Assembly: GCA_036785325.1 (NCBI GenBank)
Contig: JAXIVH010000156.1
Coordinates: 136,001 to 200,000, forward strand
Source: Urophycis tenuis
Taxonomy: Eukaryota > Chordata > Actinopteri > Gadiformes > Phycidae
Direction of reading: 5' to 3'
DNA length: 64,000 nucleotides
Positions 49,086-62,102 of the stretch are shown here, piece after piece. Made by a program: the position numbers and the translations under genes. Every line of letters starts with the position of its first letter. Positions within the stretch are counted from its first letter, which is position 1. The notes under the pieces are model-generated. The model made no database searches and had not been told where the DNA came from. It was given only the letters and a program-made list of their open reading frames with translations.

Positions 49086-52000
49086 CTGCACCTGCATCGG
49101 CCACACGTCTGGTCGTATACCTGTGATGACCTCCCATTCTGACCCCTGACCTCCCTGTGGGATGTCGCTGCCCACCTCTTTGTTGTGTACGGAGAGGATG
49201 ACCTCACAGACACCTGTGTCTGTTGGGACTCGTTACTCATCCTGTCAGGAGGAGTCTCCATCGCCAGGTTAAGCCTCAACCTTCACAGTTTTGTGTACCG
49301 ATACGATACCGATACTTTTATTTGTGTACTTGCCGATACCGAGTACCGATACCGATACTTTCTAGATTTGGTCTCTATGAAAGAAGTGCAATTCATTTGA
49401 AGGCAGATTTTATTTTCTCCTCTGAAGATTATGTCAAGCCTTTAGTAAGGCTATACCAAATGAACAGGCTATTCCAAGCCAAAACTAAACAGAGCATTCT
49501 GGTTTTAACAAAAAAGCCTTCAAAGACAAAATGCCATCACATTAGAAAAAATGTAAATATAACCAGATAAAGCGAATAACAACAAAAATAATCACAAAAA
49601 TTGATCAGAACTATTGCTTAATAAGCACATTATCACGTTTCAGTTATCAAAAGTATCATTCTTTCAAGTACACAAACCATGTGTGGCACTATTGCCATGT
49701 TTCTTCAGAAAGGCTAAACAAATCAATGAACTATGTTGTCAAATGACGTCAACGTGATCTTTCACTTTATCATACACCTTTGGCAACATCACATCGGTGA
49801 TGTAGAGGCGACTGGGAATCTCATACATGGGCTCTAGCACTTTTAGAAGATGGCGAAATCCGACATTATCAACAACTGAAAGTGGCTGGTCATTGAGCGC
49901 TGTGAAGTGAGTAAGTGCCTCTGTTATTTGTATTGCCCGTGAGTTGTCTTTGGACATTTTCTCTCGCTTTTGCAAGACGTCATAAGGTTGGCTGCTTCGG
50001 TCTTACGCCGCTAGCATTAGTGAACTTTGTACTAAGCACTATGGTGCGTCTTAAGATGTTTTATCAGATTGCTTGTATTAAAGGAAGCAGTTTCCTTTCC
50101 GCCTCTCGACACCGTAGCATTACAGATCTTACAGTCTGCCGGATGACGCTTTATCTTAAAATATGCCCAAATCGCCGACATGACTTAGCCTACTGTTACG
50201 TCTTTTCGCAGCGAACTTTCACACACACAAGCCTTTGGCAGAATCTCCGAGTTTCTGCTCATTCATTATCTCCCCCGAGTTAGTTAGGTAGGACAACTCA
50301 TCTCTGCATACGGCCGGTTTGATGTAGGCTACTGGCATAGTGGTATCGGTGCGTGGTATCGGCAATTAAAAACGAATAAGAGTACGAGTATTTTAATGAA
50401 GTATGAGCCAGATACCCGATACTGGTATCGGTATCGGTGCATCCCTAGTTTTATGTGTGCTTTGTTTTTTTTACCTATTTCACTTGTTAAAGGGCAGGGA
50501 AACGGTCCCCTTTGGGCCTCACGTGTTGGTGAACATTCATGTGTTGATTGTGTCTGAAATGTGGAAAGTTGTTAAAGCGAGAAATGAGAAACTAGTTTTT
50601 CACGGCAGCCCTCTAGTCCAGCCAACGGTTCTCTGTGCCTGCTGCAGGCCAGAGGTCAGCCGGCACAGAGGTCAGAGGTCAGTAACCATGGTTTGGGACC
50701 CACCTTCCCACGACAATGACCTTGTACCGATAAACCATCCCAGCCACTGACTCCTGGCTCCTCCCCGTGCTGGTCTAGTGACCGCAGGCCTGCTGCAGAC
50801 TGAGGCGGAGGAGCTGGAGATGCAGAAGGAGAGGTACGTCCAGGACCTCCACCAGGCTCTGACCCGCGCAGAGTCCTCCGACACGTACAACTTCACCCTG
50901 TCACCGCTGCCGACCTCCACCTCCACCACCTCCACCACCTCCTCCACCACCCTGTCCTACGAGAAGGTGCAGAAGGACATCTCGGTAAGTGGTGCTCCCC
51001 CAGTGTCTGTGCTTGTGAAGTGGTTCTGTTGGACCCGTTGTACCCCGACCAGCACCACCTCCTTAGGCAGAAATGAACCGGCAAGGCAGCAGGGAGAAGA
51101 TGGGTCCATAGGGCCGTCCGACCCGTCTCACCCCAACCCCCTGACGTGTAGAAGGGGTTTTTGGGGGAGGTGCCACAAGCTCTGGCGGCCCCTCCTCCAC
51201 AGCCCGGTGACCCCGAGACCCCCAGTGTCGTCCTCCGTCGGACGCGGCGGTCGGCCGTGGGAATGACTTCACCTCAACCCCTTCTACGCCATGTCGTAAT
51301 GTTGTTGCCATGGCAGCAGAATGAGGCGTGCCTGCCGTAGTTCCCATAGGCCCGGGATATTTCCCACAAGGCAGCTGTCCAGTACCGCATGCAGGAACAC
51401 TTTGAATTGGCGGATAATACCGTAAGTGTTTCAATACTTCTGGTGAGAAGTCTCATTCCCACAGACCTCCATGATTGCAAAAATACAAACAAATACCCCA
51501 AACAAACACAAAAAACCCCACAAACAAATTCAAGTAAAAGCAGGACATGAAGGAGTCAGGGAACAGGTATTCCTGACATTTTAAGAGTACTTTGTTTTGT
51601 TCCGTCACATAAAGCGCATACTTCCACAGTGTTTAGTATTAGGTTGATGGTTGACCTTTAATGGCTGTGTTTACACCATCTCCAAGGTATCATTAAGCGC
51701 TGGTAAAAATGTGAAAATGAAAAGCTCATGTTGTGTGACTTTACTGTGTGGATCCCGGAGAACGTTTCTGGGAGAATCTGGTCGACCAGGTTCATTCTCG
51801 CCATAATGATGATTGATGATGATGATTATTATTATTATTATTATTGTTATTATCAGGAACTTCTAAACTGAGTCTTACAAAGTTGTGCAACTTTTCTTTT
51901 GGACGTGGAAACATCAGTCCGGATCTGAAATGCTCCATGGACCCATTCAAACTTTGTTTTCTCTCTCACTCCATCATTCTCTTTCTACCAAGTCTGTCTG

Positions 52001-55000
52001 TCTGTCTCTGTCTGTCGACATCTATTTATTCATCTATTTAGCTGGAACTCTGGCTGTCTGTCTGTCCGTCTGTCAGTGGGGTCCTGTAGGAGAACAGGGG
52101 TCCGGTGTGTAACATTGAGTGGTGTATAATCAGGGGAACGGCTGCAGACTCATGCTCAGAACGCTCAGGCGTTCTTACGAAAGGCGGGTTGCCGGGTGGA
52201 ATTGGAACGGAATCGAACTCGGAGCTTCCATCTGTGGCAAGCAGGATGGGAAATGAATAGATAGTCTGTTTTATAGAAATAAAGTGTGTGTTGTTGCCAC
52301 ACTCTGTTTGGAGACTCTCACTCGTGCGTGCGTGCGTGCGTGTGTGTGTGTGTGTGTCTGTGTCTGTGTGTGTGTGTGTCTGTCTGTGTGTGTGTGTCTG
52401 TGTGTGTGTGTGCTACTTTCTGCTGTCTTTCTGTCATAAAGTAGTGAGCGTTAATGAAAGGCCCCGGCCCGGAGTCTCTCCTGGTTGTAATAGCAGTCCT
52501 GTGTGTCTGCAGGTGAACTGAAAGCAGACGTGACACCTGAGCAGCTGTTAGCCGCCGTGGTTAGCATACCGAGGCGCGCTGGCTTGCCCTGTGTGCGTGA
52601 CAACAGCTCAGTGGCGTTTTGACATCGACGTACGTTTCTCCACGTTGTGACTGTACATCTTACTGCTATAACGTATATATTAACCCATATAACGGATAAG
52701 ATGTCATGTACATCATAATATCTGTGTACCTTTTTAAGGATTGATTTGGCACCTGTCATTTGTCATGGTGATATGCATCAATGTTGTTTATAATTCCCCA
52801 TGGCTATAGTCTATTTTATATCTTGGTTGATGTTGATTTCTACAAAACTTCCATGACTTCTGAGGCGTGATTCTCCATGTTGTTCATTGTGTGTTATATT
52901 TAGTGATTATGGTGATTCCGTGGCTTTTTCCACATGCATTTTTGTCAAAATGCGTTCATGGTGGCCAACAAAGTGTGATGGAAAAACATCTTCTCCAGAT
53001 ATGGAAGCGAGGGACACAAGGCTTCTTGTGTGATAGGACAGCACAGTATTATTGGAAAGCTTCAACATTCTGCTACTTAGTCTGTTTTTATATTTAGGCT
53101 TATCGTGTCCTATACTTTGACAATGAATACTGTATGAGTGGGTGAGGGTCAGCTGGTTAAAGCCATAATATAACAGAAACAGCCTAAAATGTGATGCTGT
53201 ACAGACCCTTCTAGGTACATTTCTAAGTATCCTACACTGGATACTTTAGAGCTAAGTTACATATTGCTCCAACAAAGAAATGTCCTTCATGATTAACACT
53301 CCATGTCTTACTATCCACACACTGATTTTGAAGTCCATAGATACTAACCAATCATACTAATCAATCAATCCCCGATTCAAACAATAAACACGTCAGCATT
53401 CAAATTCACGTGCACAATAAAGTAGTCCAAAGCCCCGGCAGGCCCAGAAGGAGAAGGTTCTTATGACGAGAGTCAGAACCCTCACACACAGCGGCGCACT
53501 GCGGTGAGGTCACCTTCGGGGGGAACCTCGGGGGGAACCTCGGGGGGAACCTCGGGGGGGAACCTGGGGGGGAACCCCGGGGGGAACCTGGGGGGGAACC
53601 CCGGGGGGAACCTCGGGGGGGAACCTGGGGGGGAACCTCGAGGGGAACCTGGGGGGGAACCTCGGGGGGGGAACCTCGGGGGGGAACCTCGGGGAGGAAC
53701 CCCGGGGGGAACCTCGGGGGGGAACCTCGGGGGGGAACCTCGCGGGGAACCTCGGGGGGAACCCCGGGGGGGGAACCCCGGCCCCAAATCAACATTTCCA
53801 TTGGCCGGCTCGTCTCCCGGCAGGTGAAGCTCTGGTCTGAACGGCTGGCGTGTGTGGAAAACGCAGCGTAGACTCTCTGGGCGGGGAGATGGATGACCTC
53901 CTGGCTTCACCACGGAGCTACTGAGACAGACCATACTTATTACTTATTACGTATTACTTATTACTTATTACTTATTACGTATGGAGTAATAAGTAAGACA
54001 AAAGGTTTTAAAGGCAGAGAGATGCTAGCGATGAGCTAGCACTTGGCTCCGGAGGGCTGCGGCGCTGCGCTGACCCCAGACTGGCACGGCGGCCTCACGT
54101 CCAGGCCGCTGTGTTCCACTCCAGACTAATGCTCTGCTGTTTTAGGATTTATGGCAGGTGCTTGTTTACTTTAAAGGTTCTAAAGCTGCAGTGAAGTCAC
54201 CGCTGGCAGGGCGGAGACACCTGTGAGGAGTTCCAGAGCAGCCAGGAGGAGAGCGATGACCAGCAGAGGGGAAAGGTCGAAGAGATTAGGGACTTGGGGT
54301 TTATTTTGGGGGTTCACACTGATAGTGTTTTGTTTTATCTTTGAGGGAGTGCTCCACTTTAAACAGCTTTGTCAGACCAGCCTGAGAGTAATGGTCTCTT
54401 CTAGTGTTTATTTTTGTGTGATGTTGCACTTAAAACTATGTTAATTAGTAACATCTGGAATATCAAAAAGAATGAATCGAGATTAACAGTAACTCCAACA
54501 TTAGCGATTGACACCAGTAAGGTCTATGTAATCAAACAGAAGGTATTTATTGTATTATTATATAAAAGCAGTTCTACTGTTGACACTACTGTACGTATTG
54601 GATCTTCTCTGTTAAGAACACATGAGTCCGTTTCCCTCAGCACTGAGGACCGCAGCCTCAGTGGGAGGCCTCTTATCCAGACAGCGCTGAGGTGTCTTGA
54701 GGTCTCTGGCTCTAATCTGCTTGTAGAATTGCATGCTGGGCGAACGGTCCCAGTACGGACCACCACCATGCTGTCGAACCCGGGGAAACAAACCCACCGC
54801 TGATGAACTAGAGGTCCAAGTAGGACTTCATCGCCCTCAGGGTCGCATCACGTAAAGAGATGCCGTCAATCTTGGACCGTGGACGTCCCCGCGTTCCCAA
54901 ACCCCCTAGAGACCAAGATGGTGGCGAGATGGCTGGACTGTCTCCTGACCGGCCCGCTCCGTGTCCCCGGTTCTTCTGTGCAGTTCCGTCTGGGCTCCGT

Positions 55001-55884
55001 GGCGCTGGCTGCCGTGGCGGAGCCGGCGGTGGCCGTGAGGGAGCTGCTGGAGCTGGGGGTCCAGAGGGCCGGGGGCCTGGACCTGCAGAACCACCGCCTC
55101 GCGCTGGAGAACCACAGCCTCCGGGAGGAGCTGAAGTACATCACGGCAGAGTAAACACACGCACGCACGCACGCACGCACACACACACGCATACACACAC
55201 CACACATGCACACACGCACATGCACACGCACACACGCATACACACACACACGCATACAGACACACACATACAGACACGCACACATGTACAAGCACACATG
55301 CACATGCATACAGACATGCACACATGCACACATGCACATGCACACACACACACACACACACACACATACATACAGACACGCACATACAGACACGCACACA
55401 CACGCATACAGACACGCACATACAGACACGCACACACACACACACGCATACAGACACACACACACACACGCACATGTGTATGCATACATGTACATACTTC
55501 CTGAGGGGTCTGACATGCCAATCACATGCTCAAACACACATAGCCGTATGCAAACACGTTCACGTATGCATGGGCATACACACGCACACACCCTCAGCCT
55601 TACAACCTCCTCTCCCCCCATGAGTCTTACGCAACCCTGGGAGCTGGAAGTGAGGCTCCTCTCTCCATCACACACACGTCACGCTGATGACTGTGTGTGT
55701 GTGTGTGTGTGTGTGCAAGACAGACATTGGGATACTCCCAGCTACGGTAAAGAGGGGGGCTGTGTGTATGTTGGGGGGGGGGGGGGGGGGGGAGACGCAC
55801 AACTCACCACACACACACTGAATGAGAGAAGCCCTTCCAGGATGGTGTCGGGGTGTGTGTCTATCTGCGTGTGTGTGTGTGTGT

Positions 55885-55931
<47 letters not shown>

Positions 55932-56331
55932 TGTGTGTGGGCACTGCACCTTAATAGATTCATGGTGTTTCTAAGGCTCCTTCTGAGGATGGGATCCATC
56001 AGTGATTACACACACGGCCCAGTTCTCTATTTTGATGTGTGTGTGGGGGGTTATGGTGTCGGGTTTCTGGAAAGCCTGTGACCTCTGACCCTGTGAGAGG
56101 TTGATCAGTGGTGACGGAGCAGGGAGACGCAGAGCTGCGTAATAACTTTGTTATGTTGGAAGGAGTGATTGTTAACGCCTGCTGTGTGTGTGTGTGTGTG
56201 TGTGCCTGCATTTGTGTATGAACATGCATGTATGTGCATACGTGTTTGTGTGTGTGTATGTGTGTATAAATGTATGCGTGTATGTGTATATGTTTACAAA
56301 CGTGTACGTGAACGTGTATGTGCATGTGTCT

Positions 56332-56365
<34 letters not shown>

Positions 56366-56381
56366 CTGTGTGTGTGTGTGT

Positions 56382-56459
<78 letters not shown>

Positions 56460-56977
56460 GCAGGCTGCAGTGTTATGCTGAGGGGAAACAGGCCCTGGAG
56501 GCCGAGCTGTACTCCCGCTTCGTCCTGGTGCTCAACGACAAGAAGAAGAAGCTCCGTGGTCTGCAGCAGAGCCTCAAGCAGCTGCAGGAGGAACACAGCC
56601 GGTACGGCCAGCCGCCACGCCCTGACCACGCCCCCTGCCCCTGCAATGCCTCGGACACACCCCGCCACGCCCCCCTGGCCACACCCCCTGGCCACACCCC
56701 GTTATGCCCCCTGCCACCAACCCCCCAGCCAAGCAGGACTCTGTGTCCTCCATGTTCACACTCACAGACTTCCCGTGTCGAGTCGTTCTCCAGACACTTT
56801 AATCAGCCTATTAACCCCTCGGTGTGGAGCAGCGCGGAGCGTCGTCCTGCTCCATCACGCTGCGTTGTGCTGCTCTGTAATCCATTCACCCACTGGCCTT
56901 CTGTTTCTGTGACAGGCGCTCATGGTCAGCTGAATGAGGAAGTCATGTGTGTGCACCTGGATGCACAACGCAAAACC

Positions 56978-57018
<41 letters not shown>

Positions 57019-59500
57019 GCGTGCAGGAGTCCAGATAAGTCAAGCAAGCCGAACCAGAGCCAAGCTTCACACCAGAAAGAGAGTCCTGTGGATGAGTATG
57101 GTGGCAGTACAGAAGAGGAGGAGGAAGAGGAGGGGAGAGGAGAGGAAGCTGCAGACCCAGCCACCGTCACCTCGGCTGCCCAGGGTGAGGATGGACCGCT
57201 GGATCAGAAGTTCTGCTGTAACCCAGTAGGACCGTTCAGAAGTTCTGCTGTAACACAGTTGGACCGTTCAGAAGTTCTGCTGTAACACAGTAGGACCGTT
57301 CAGAAGTTCTGCTGTAACACTGTAGGACCGTTCAGAAGTTCTGCTGTAACACAGTAGGACCGTTCAGAAGTTCTGCTGTAACACTGTAGGACCGTTCAGA
57401 AGTTCTGCTGTAACACAGTAGGACCTCTGGAGCAGAAGTTCTGCTGTAACACAGTAGGATCTCTGGAGCAGAAGTTCTGCAGTAACACAATAGGACCGTT
57501 CAGAAGTTCTGCTGTTTCACAGTAGGACCGTTCAGAAGTTCTGCAGTAACACAGTAGGACCAGAGGTTCTGCTGTAACACAGTAGGACTGCTGGTTCAGA
57601 TTAGTCTCATCGAGGCTAAACGCATCACACAATGATAAGCCACAACACAGGCAACTACAGCAATGCCTGACTATGTAGCCCAGCTGGGGAGAATAAGAAC
57701 ATAAAAGATTAAAAAAAATATGAAGAAAGATTTGTTTGAACTGCACTGGACTTGGGTTATTAATTGTTATTGCGGTTCAACAAAATATTTACATCCCAAA
57801 CGTAAAGTTAGATGTGTGTGTGTATGCTGGGTGTGTCCTTGAAGTGGATTCTCAGATTTGTGTGACAGTGGTTGTGGGCGTTCACATCCATCTTCACATA
57901 ATTTACGTTGTCTTCCAGCGTAACTCGGCGACAACCTCAACAAGGGGAATTTATGTGTGTTATGAATGTATGTCAACAGTGTGCGCATGCAGTGAGACGT
58001 TATGGAGAGGGTGGGGCTGTTGCCATGGGAAACCGCTCTGTGTTGTGTTCCCCCCCCCCCCCTTTCATTCAGTCTGGAGGAAACTCTTCTGGCCAGTGAT
58101 GAGTTAGCGGGCTCTCTGGTGACATCACACGGGGGCGCCGCCGTCGTCACGGCAGCGTCTCAGAGCTCAACTCTCTGAAGATCGACAGAGAAACACACTT
58201 CTGTAGAAAACGGTGAACCTCCTGTTCTCAGGGTGTGTGTGGAACATCCTATGGCTGTGATTGGTTTTGTCCAGTGTGAAGGATCCATGGTGGTATTTAT
58301 ATTTTGCTAATGTTTTGAATGAAAGTTCAAAACATTTACTTTTACATTTACAGTGAGGGCATTTAGCAGACGCTTTTATCCAAAGCGACTTACAAAGAGG
58401 ACATTTGTCATAAGAAGGTGAAACATTTCATTGCTGCTAATACAGTAAGAAAGTCACCGGAACAAGTTTCAAGCAATTCTATTGCTACGTGAACCACTGC
58501 TACTATGTGCCCATTAACATGTTACATGTTATATTCCATTAGCTGGACATTGTAAATCACATCACTAGACAATACAGTGAGTGTGTATTGCGTAGCATGG
58601 GTGGCCCCAGTGAGAATCCACCCTCCGACCCGCGACCAGAGTTAATGCCTTGCTCAACGGTTGGAGAACACGCTGTGGGTTTGAGTTGTGCTTTGTGTTG
58701 TCAAGGGCGTGTCTCTGCAGCACAGCATCCCGTTTCCTCCTCGTCTTCATTGTCGGCCAACGGCTTTTCCCCATCGTCTGCATGTTGTTCTCATAACATT
58801 CATGTATTTTCCTGTCGGTTGCCAATGCCCATTCTAATGAGGAACAGTATCACGTTTCCTCTTTAGAGTTATTAGTCAAGAACGTTGGTCAAGCCCTCCA
58901 GATGAACGAGTGATGTTGTGTCAGCACAGTCGGTCACTAACAGACATGGCTTCGTTCCATGGGACCGAAAGGAGACGAGCAGAATGTCAGGTTTGCTGCT
59001 CGTGTCCTGTGCTGCCATAACCATTGAAACCAGTGTTGTTTGTGAAATTACAGTAAGCAGTTTAATGAAAAGGAGTAGAGTAGGTAGACGGATGATATCA
59101 TGAAGGGCGAGGGACTTTGAATATAGAACCATGGGTTTGGTTTTCCACTCCCCGGCCACAGCTTGATGTGTGATGGAGGGGAATGCCGCTTAGAGCAGAA
59201 GAATGGAACACAGAAGGTGTGTTTTCACTCTGTTTGTCATCCTTCATGATGTCTTCTTTTCCAGTCTGCTCTGCTGGGTTTAGTCCCCTGGCTGTGTTGT
59301 GAGTGGACGGCCAAGCGTCCAAGATTAGTACACACGTCTGAGCTCTCGCTCGCTCACCTTGTCTCTCTCTCTCCCAACCCCTCTCTCTCTCCCCCCTCCC
59401 CCTCTCTCTCCCTCCAGCACCGTGCTGATGAGGAAAACCTTCCTTGTTGTTCTTGTTGCCACGACAATGACTCAGATTGCAACGAGCTGGTCACAGGTCA

Positions 59501-59558
<58 letters not shown>

Positions 59559-60375
59559 AGAAAGTCAGGGAAAAGGTGGAACGATATTACTTCATTGCAC
59601 TTTCCTTCATATCTGACCGTTATGACGTCAAACCTTTCTGAGTGGTAGTGTCGAATGGTCTGCTGCAGATGTTGCCCCAGAGGTCGAGACATCCTACCTG
59701 CTGACAGAGGGGTTGTGAACCCCAGAGGGTTCTGCTGAGTTGTTGATGGATCTCCCAACACAAGCCTTCGTGTGACACCACTAATCAAGGCCAGGTGCTG
59801 GCGTGTGTGTGGAACCCTGGTATACGTTCTCCCCTGGTGTACGTTCTCCCCTGGTGTACGTTCTCCTTTGTGTACGTTCTCCTTTGTTTACATTCTCCTC
59901 TGGTGTACGTTCCCCCCTGGTGTAAGTTCTCCTTTTCCACACTACCGTAGACACTGGGTTCTTTGGCAGGGATCCAGTTTGTGAGACCTCTCCACGATAG
60001 TTTCCTAAGGTGCATAAGGTGTCATGTGTGTGCCTGTGTGAGTTGGATCAGTACGCAGCCATTCGCGTTTCAAACTTATTTTCTCTGTGTAGTTGCAAAC
60101 GTTTTGTGTTGTTCTCTGAAGTTCCTCTCGCTGTGCTCTGGATCAGCGTGTGTTAACTCACACACCTTGGCTTAATAAGGGCTGAATAATGTGATTAAGT
60201 TCCTAAGGTATTATCACCTCAATCAGTATTTAAATACTGATTACAGCGTTTACATGGCCACTAACCAAGTCTCATTTCACTGTTATTCCACTGTCTTGCT
60301 CACTGCTTTCTTACCATCTCACAAGGTCAGAGAGAGAGACACGCACGCACATGCACACGCACACGCACACGCACG

Positions 60376-60430
<55 letters not shown>

Positions 60431-62102
60431 CGAGAGTGCATTTCCAAAGAGAGGGACAGAGAGGTGAAGAAAACACATTTCCAAACTGTTGCAGAGAGAG
60501 CAGGTTATGGCCAGATGTTTGGGGGCCGTCCTGCTCCATGCCTCCTGCAGCAGCTCAGCTCCACAGAGCTCTGATCACACCACTGTCACGCTGCTGTCAC
60601 TGGCTAGCCCTGCAGAAAACGTACCAAAACACACCGAGGTTCCAAACAACACAGGGGGAGGGGGCCACATGGAAACTCTCCTCAGTGATGTCATGAGTGA
60701 ATTAGCATTCAGGACGATGTTATCCCAGTGTGGCGACACACAAATCCATCTTCTGTTGGTCAGAACCTTTGTCTTCCCACTGAGGGTAAAGTCCCCCGAC
60801 GCATCATGTGTCTGTGTGTTTGTGTTCATGTGTTCATGTGTTCATGTGTCTGTGTTCATGTGTTCATGTGTTCATGTGTCTGTGTTTATGTGTTCATGTG
60901 TTCATGTGTTCATGTGTCTGTGTTTATGTGTTCATGTGTTTGTGTGTTTGTGTGTTCATGTGTCTGTGTTTATGTGTTTGTGTGTTCATGTGTTCATGTG
61001 TCTGTGTTCATGTGTTCATGTGTCTGTGTTTATGTGTTCATGTATTTGTGTGTTTGTGTGTTCATGTGTCTGTGTGTTTGTGTGTTCATGTGTCTGTGTT
61101 TATGTGTTCATGTATTTGTGTGTTTGTGTGTTCATGTGTCTGTGTGTTTGTGTGTTCATGTGTCTGTGTTTATGTGTTTGTGTGTCTGTGTTCATGTGTT
61201 CATGTGTCTGTGTTCATGTGTCTGTGTTCATGTGTCTGTGTGTTCATGTGTCTGTGTTCATGTGTCTGTGTGTTCATGTGTCTGTGTTCATGTTTTTATG
61301 TGTCTGTGTTCATGTCTTCATGTGTCTGTGTCCATGCGTGTCATGTGTTCATGTGTCTGTGTTCATGTTTCTGTGTTCATGTGTCTGTGTGTTCATGTGT
61401 CTGTGTGTTCATGTGTCTGTGTTCATGTTTTTATGTGTCTGTGTTCATGTCTTCATGTGTCTGTGTCCATGCGTGTCATGTGTTCATGTGTCTGCGTTCA
61501 TGTGTCATGTGTCTGTGTTCATGTGTCTCTGTTCATGTGTCTGTGTTCATGTGTCTCTGTTCATGTGTCTGTGTTCATGTGTCTGTGTTCATGTGCCATG
61601 TGTTCATGTGTCTGTGTTCATGTGTCTGTGTTCATGTGTCTGTGTCCATGTGTCTGTGTCCATGTGTGTCATGTGTCTGTGTTCATGTGTCTCTGTTCAT
61701 GTGTCTCTATTCATGTGTCTGTGTTCATGTGTTCATATGTCTGTGTTCATGTGTTCATGTGTCTGTGTCATGTGTGTCATGTGTCCATGTGTCTGTGTTC
61801 ATGTGTCTGTGTTCATGTGTCTGTGTTCATGTGCCATGTGTCTGTGTTCATGTGTCATGTTCATGTGTTCATGTGCCATGTGTTCATGTGTCTGTGTTCA
61901 TGTGTTTGGTTCCAGACGGCGACGGTGACTCCCCGCTGGACGGCGGGCCGGACGACATCACCGACGTGGCGCCCTGCCGCAAGCGCCGCTTCCGCGCCCT
62001 GGCCACCTCTGACCCCGCGACCTCTGACCCCGCGACCTCCAAACCCATGACCGTCAACCCCGCGACCAAACGGGCACCCCCGGAGACGAGTGCCAGACAC
62101 AA
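48855..62102 (+). CDS. xrcc4: XRCC4 DNA end-joining scaffold, 3' end outside the window
   Basis: XRCC4 holds DNA ligase IV and forms filaments with XLF in non-homologous end joining. Exons: 48855-49002 (MEVSVQEVHIPSEGGTQRKY, head domain), 50779-50984 (head, YVQDLHQALTRAES, TYNFTLS), 54984-55150 (RLGSVALA, start of the coiled coil), 56464-56601 (ALEAELYSRFVLVLNDKKKK, the ligase IV-binding stalk), 57027-57184 (acidic linker GGSTEEEEEEEGRGEE, equivalent to the CK2/FHA-binding STDEE of human XRCC4) and 61916-62102 (DDITDVAPCRKRRFRAL; human VTDIAPSRKRRQRM). They total 1,004 nt, with phases agreeing. The last exon leaves a strong donor (AA|gtaagt) at 62103, so the terminal exon with the C-terminal motif is missing from the window. 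The start was chosen by alignment to human; an in-frame ATG at 48843 lies before the inferred acceptor. Introns are unusually rich in satellites. Confidence 0.95.
49008..49085. repeat. CA microsatellite at the xrcc4 first coding donor
   Basis: (CA)n with CG variants begins six bases after the donor at 49003. Confidence 0.9.
49293..50448 (-). mobile_element. hAT-type DNA transposon remnant (BED finger plus dimerisation region)
   Basis: On the minus strand 50181-50031 encodes MSAIWAYFKIKRHPADCKIC, then SNLIKHLKTHHSA, a BED zinc finger (CxxC, HxxxxH) of hAT transposases, ending in a stop. 49975-49739 encodes HFTALNDQPLSVVDNVGF and LEPMYEIPSRLYITD, the next conserved hAT block. The rest of the transposase is absent. 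Both flanks contain runs of taccgataccgatac-type sequence, and the right end reads ggtatcggtgcatccctag, as in many fish hAT ends. It lies in the first coding intron of xrcc4. Confidence 0.78.
52318..52415. repeat. TG microsatellite in xrcc4 intron
   Basis: (TG)n with tgtctg and gtgcgtgc variants. Confidence 0.9.
53512..53785. repeat. G-rich GGGGGGAACCTC minisatellite in xrcc4 intron
   Basis: About 22 units of 11-13 bases (ggggggaacctc, gggggggaacctg, ggggggaaccccg). Every unit has a run of at least four G, so the plus strand has more than twenty consecutive G-runs. Confidence 0.96.
55154..55490. repeat. Compound CA microsatellite after an xrcc4 exon
   Basis: Begins at the donor of exon 54984-55150 (AGA|gtaaac) with acgcacgcac, then CA runs with atacagacacg and catgcac spacers. 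Confidence 0.93.
55692..55940. repeat. TG runs and a poly-G tract in xrcc4 intron
   Basis: (TG)n at about 55692-55714 and 55868-55938, with an approximately 20-base G tract near 55774-55792. Confidence 0.88.
56185..56458. repeat. Long TG microsatellite before an xrcc4 exon
   Basis: (TG)n with tgtctgtg and tatgtgt variants runs to the acceptor ccctgcag of exon 56464-56601. The TG run thus replaces the usual polypyrimidine tract. Confidence 0.93.
56978..57022. repeat. TG microsatellite before an xrcc4 exon
   Basis: A (TG)n/(GTGC)n run directly precedes the acceptor gtgcag of exon 57027-57184. Confidence 0.9.
57190..57600. repeat. 32-bp minisatellite after an xrcc4 exon
   Basis: About twelve units of the form agaagttctgctgtaacaca plus gtaggaccgttc, with variants (ctctggagc for ccgttc). 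The array starts within ten bases of the donor of exon 57027-57184. Confidence 0.95.
58345..58505 (-). mobile_element. L2-like LINE 3' end, second copy
   Basis: Its reverse complement shares gcttgaaacttgtt, gtgactttc, ctgtattagcag, atgaaatgttt and tttggataaaagcgtctgct with the copy at 28.43-28.60 kb. It lies in the last visible xrcc4 intron. Confidence 0.8.
59355..59416. repeat. CTCT/CCCTC pyrimidine tract
   Basis: A run of ctctctctccc ending in ccctccag looks like a strong acceptor, but no exon can be joined to it in phase (see rejected items). Confidence 0.7.
59502..59556. repeat. TG microsatellite in xrcc4 intron
   Basis: Pure (TG)n run. Confidence 0.95.
59812..59935. repeat. Short minisatellite GTGTACGTTCTCCCCTG
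   Basis: About seven units of tgtacgttctcccctg with small deletions. Confidence 0.85.
60342..60432. repeat. CA microsatellite in xrcc4 intron
   Basis: acgcac units followed by a pure (CA)n run. Confidence 0.95.
60805..61903. repeat. TGTGTTCATG/TGTCTGTGTTCATG minisatellite, 1.1 kb
   Basis: Over 80 units of catgtgt, ctgtgtt and catgtgtctgtgtt that reach to 12 bases before the acceptor of xrcc4 exon 61916-62102. All three forward frames are open for more than 1.2 kb because the array lacks TGA, TAA and TAG. The predicted C/V/F/M-rich peptides are not proteins. Confidence 0.96.

Noticed and set aside
53406..53934. Pro/Gly-rich frames on both strands, collagen-like in appearance
   Set aside because: They follow exactly the 12-bp G-rich satellite; there is no Gly-X-Y signal outside it and no splice context.
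59418..59498. Possible extra xrcc4 exon after a strong ctctctccctccag acceptor
   Set aside because: The preceding exon ends in phase 1 (CAG G|gtgagg). Joining it here gives an immediate TGA, whereas joining to 61916 closes the codon and matches human SAAV...VTDIAPSRKRR.
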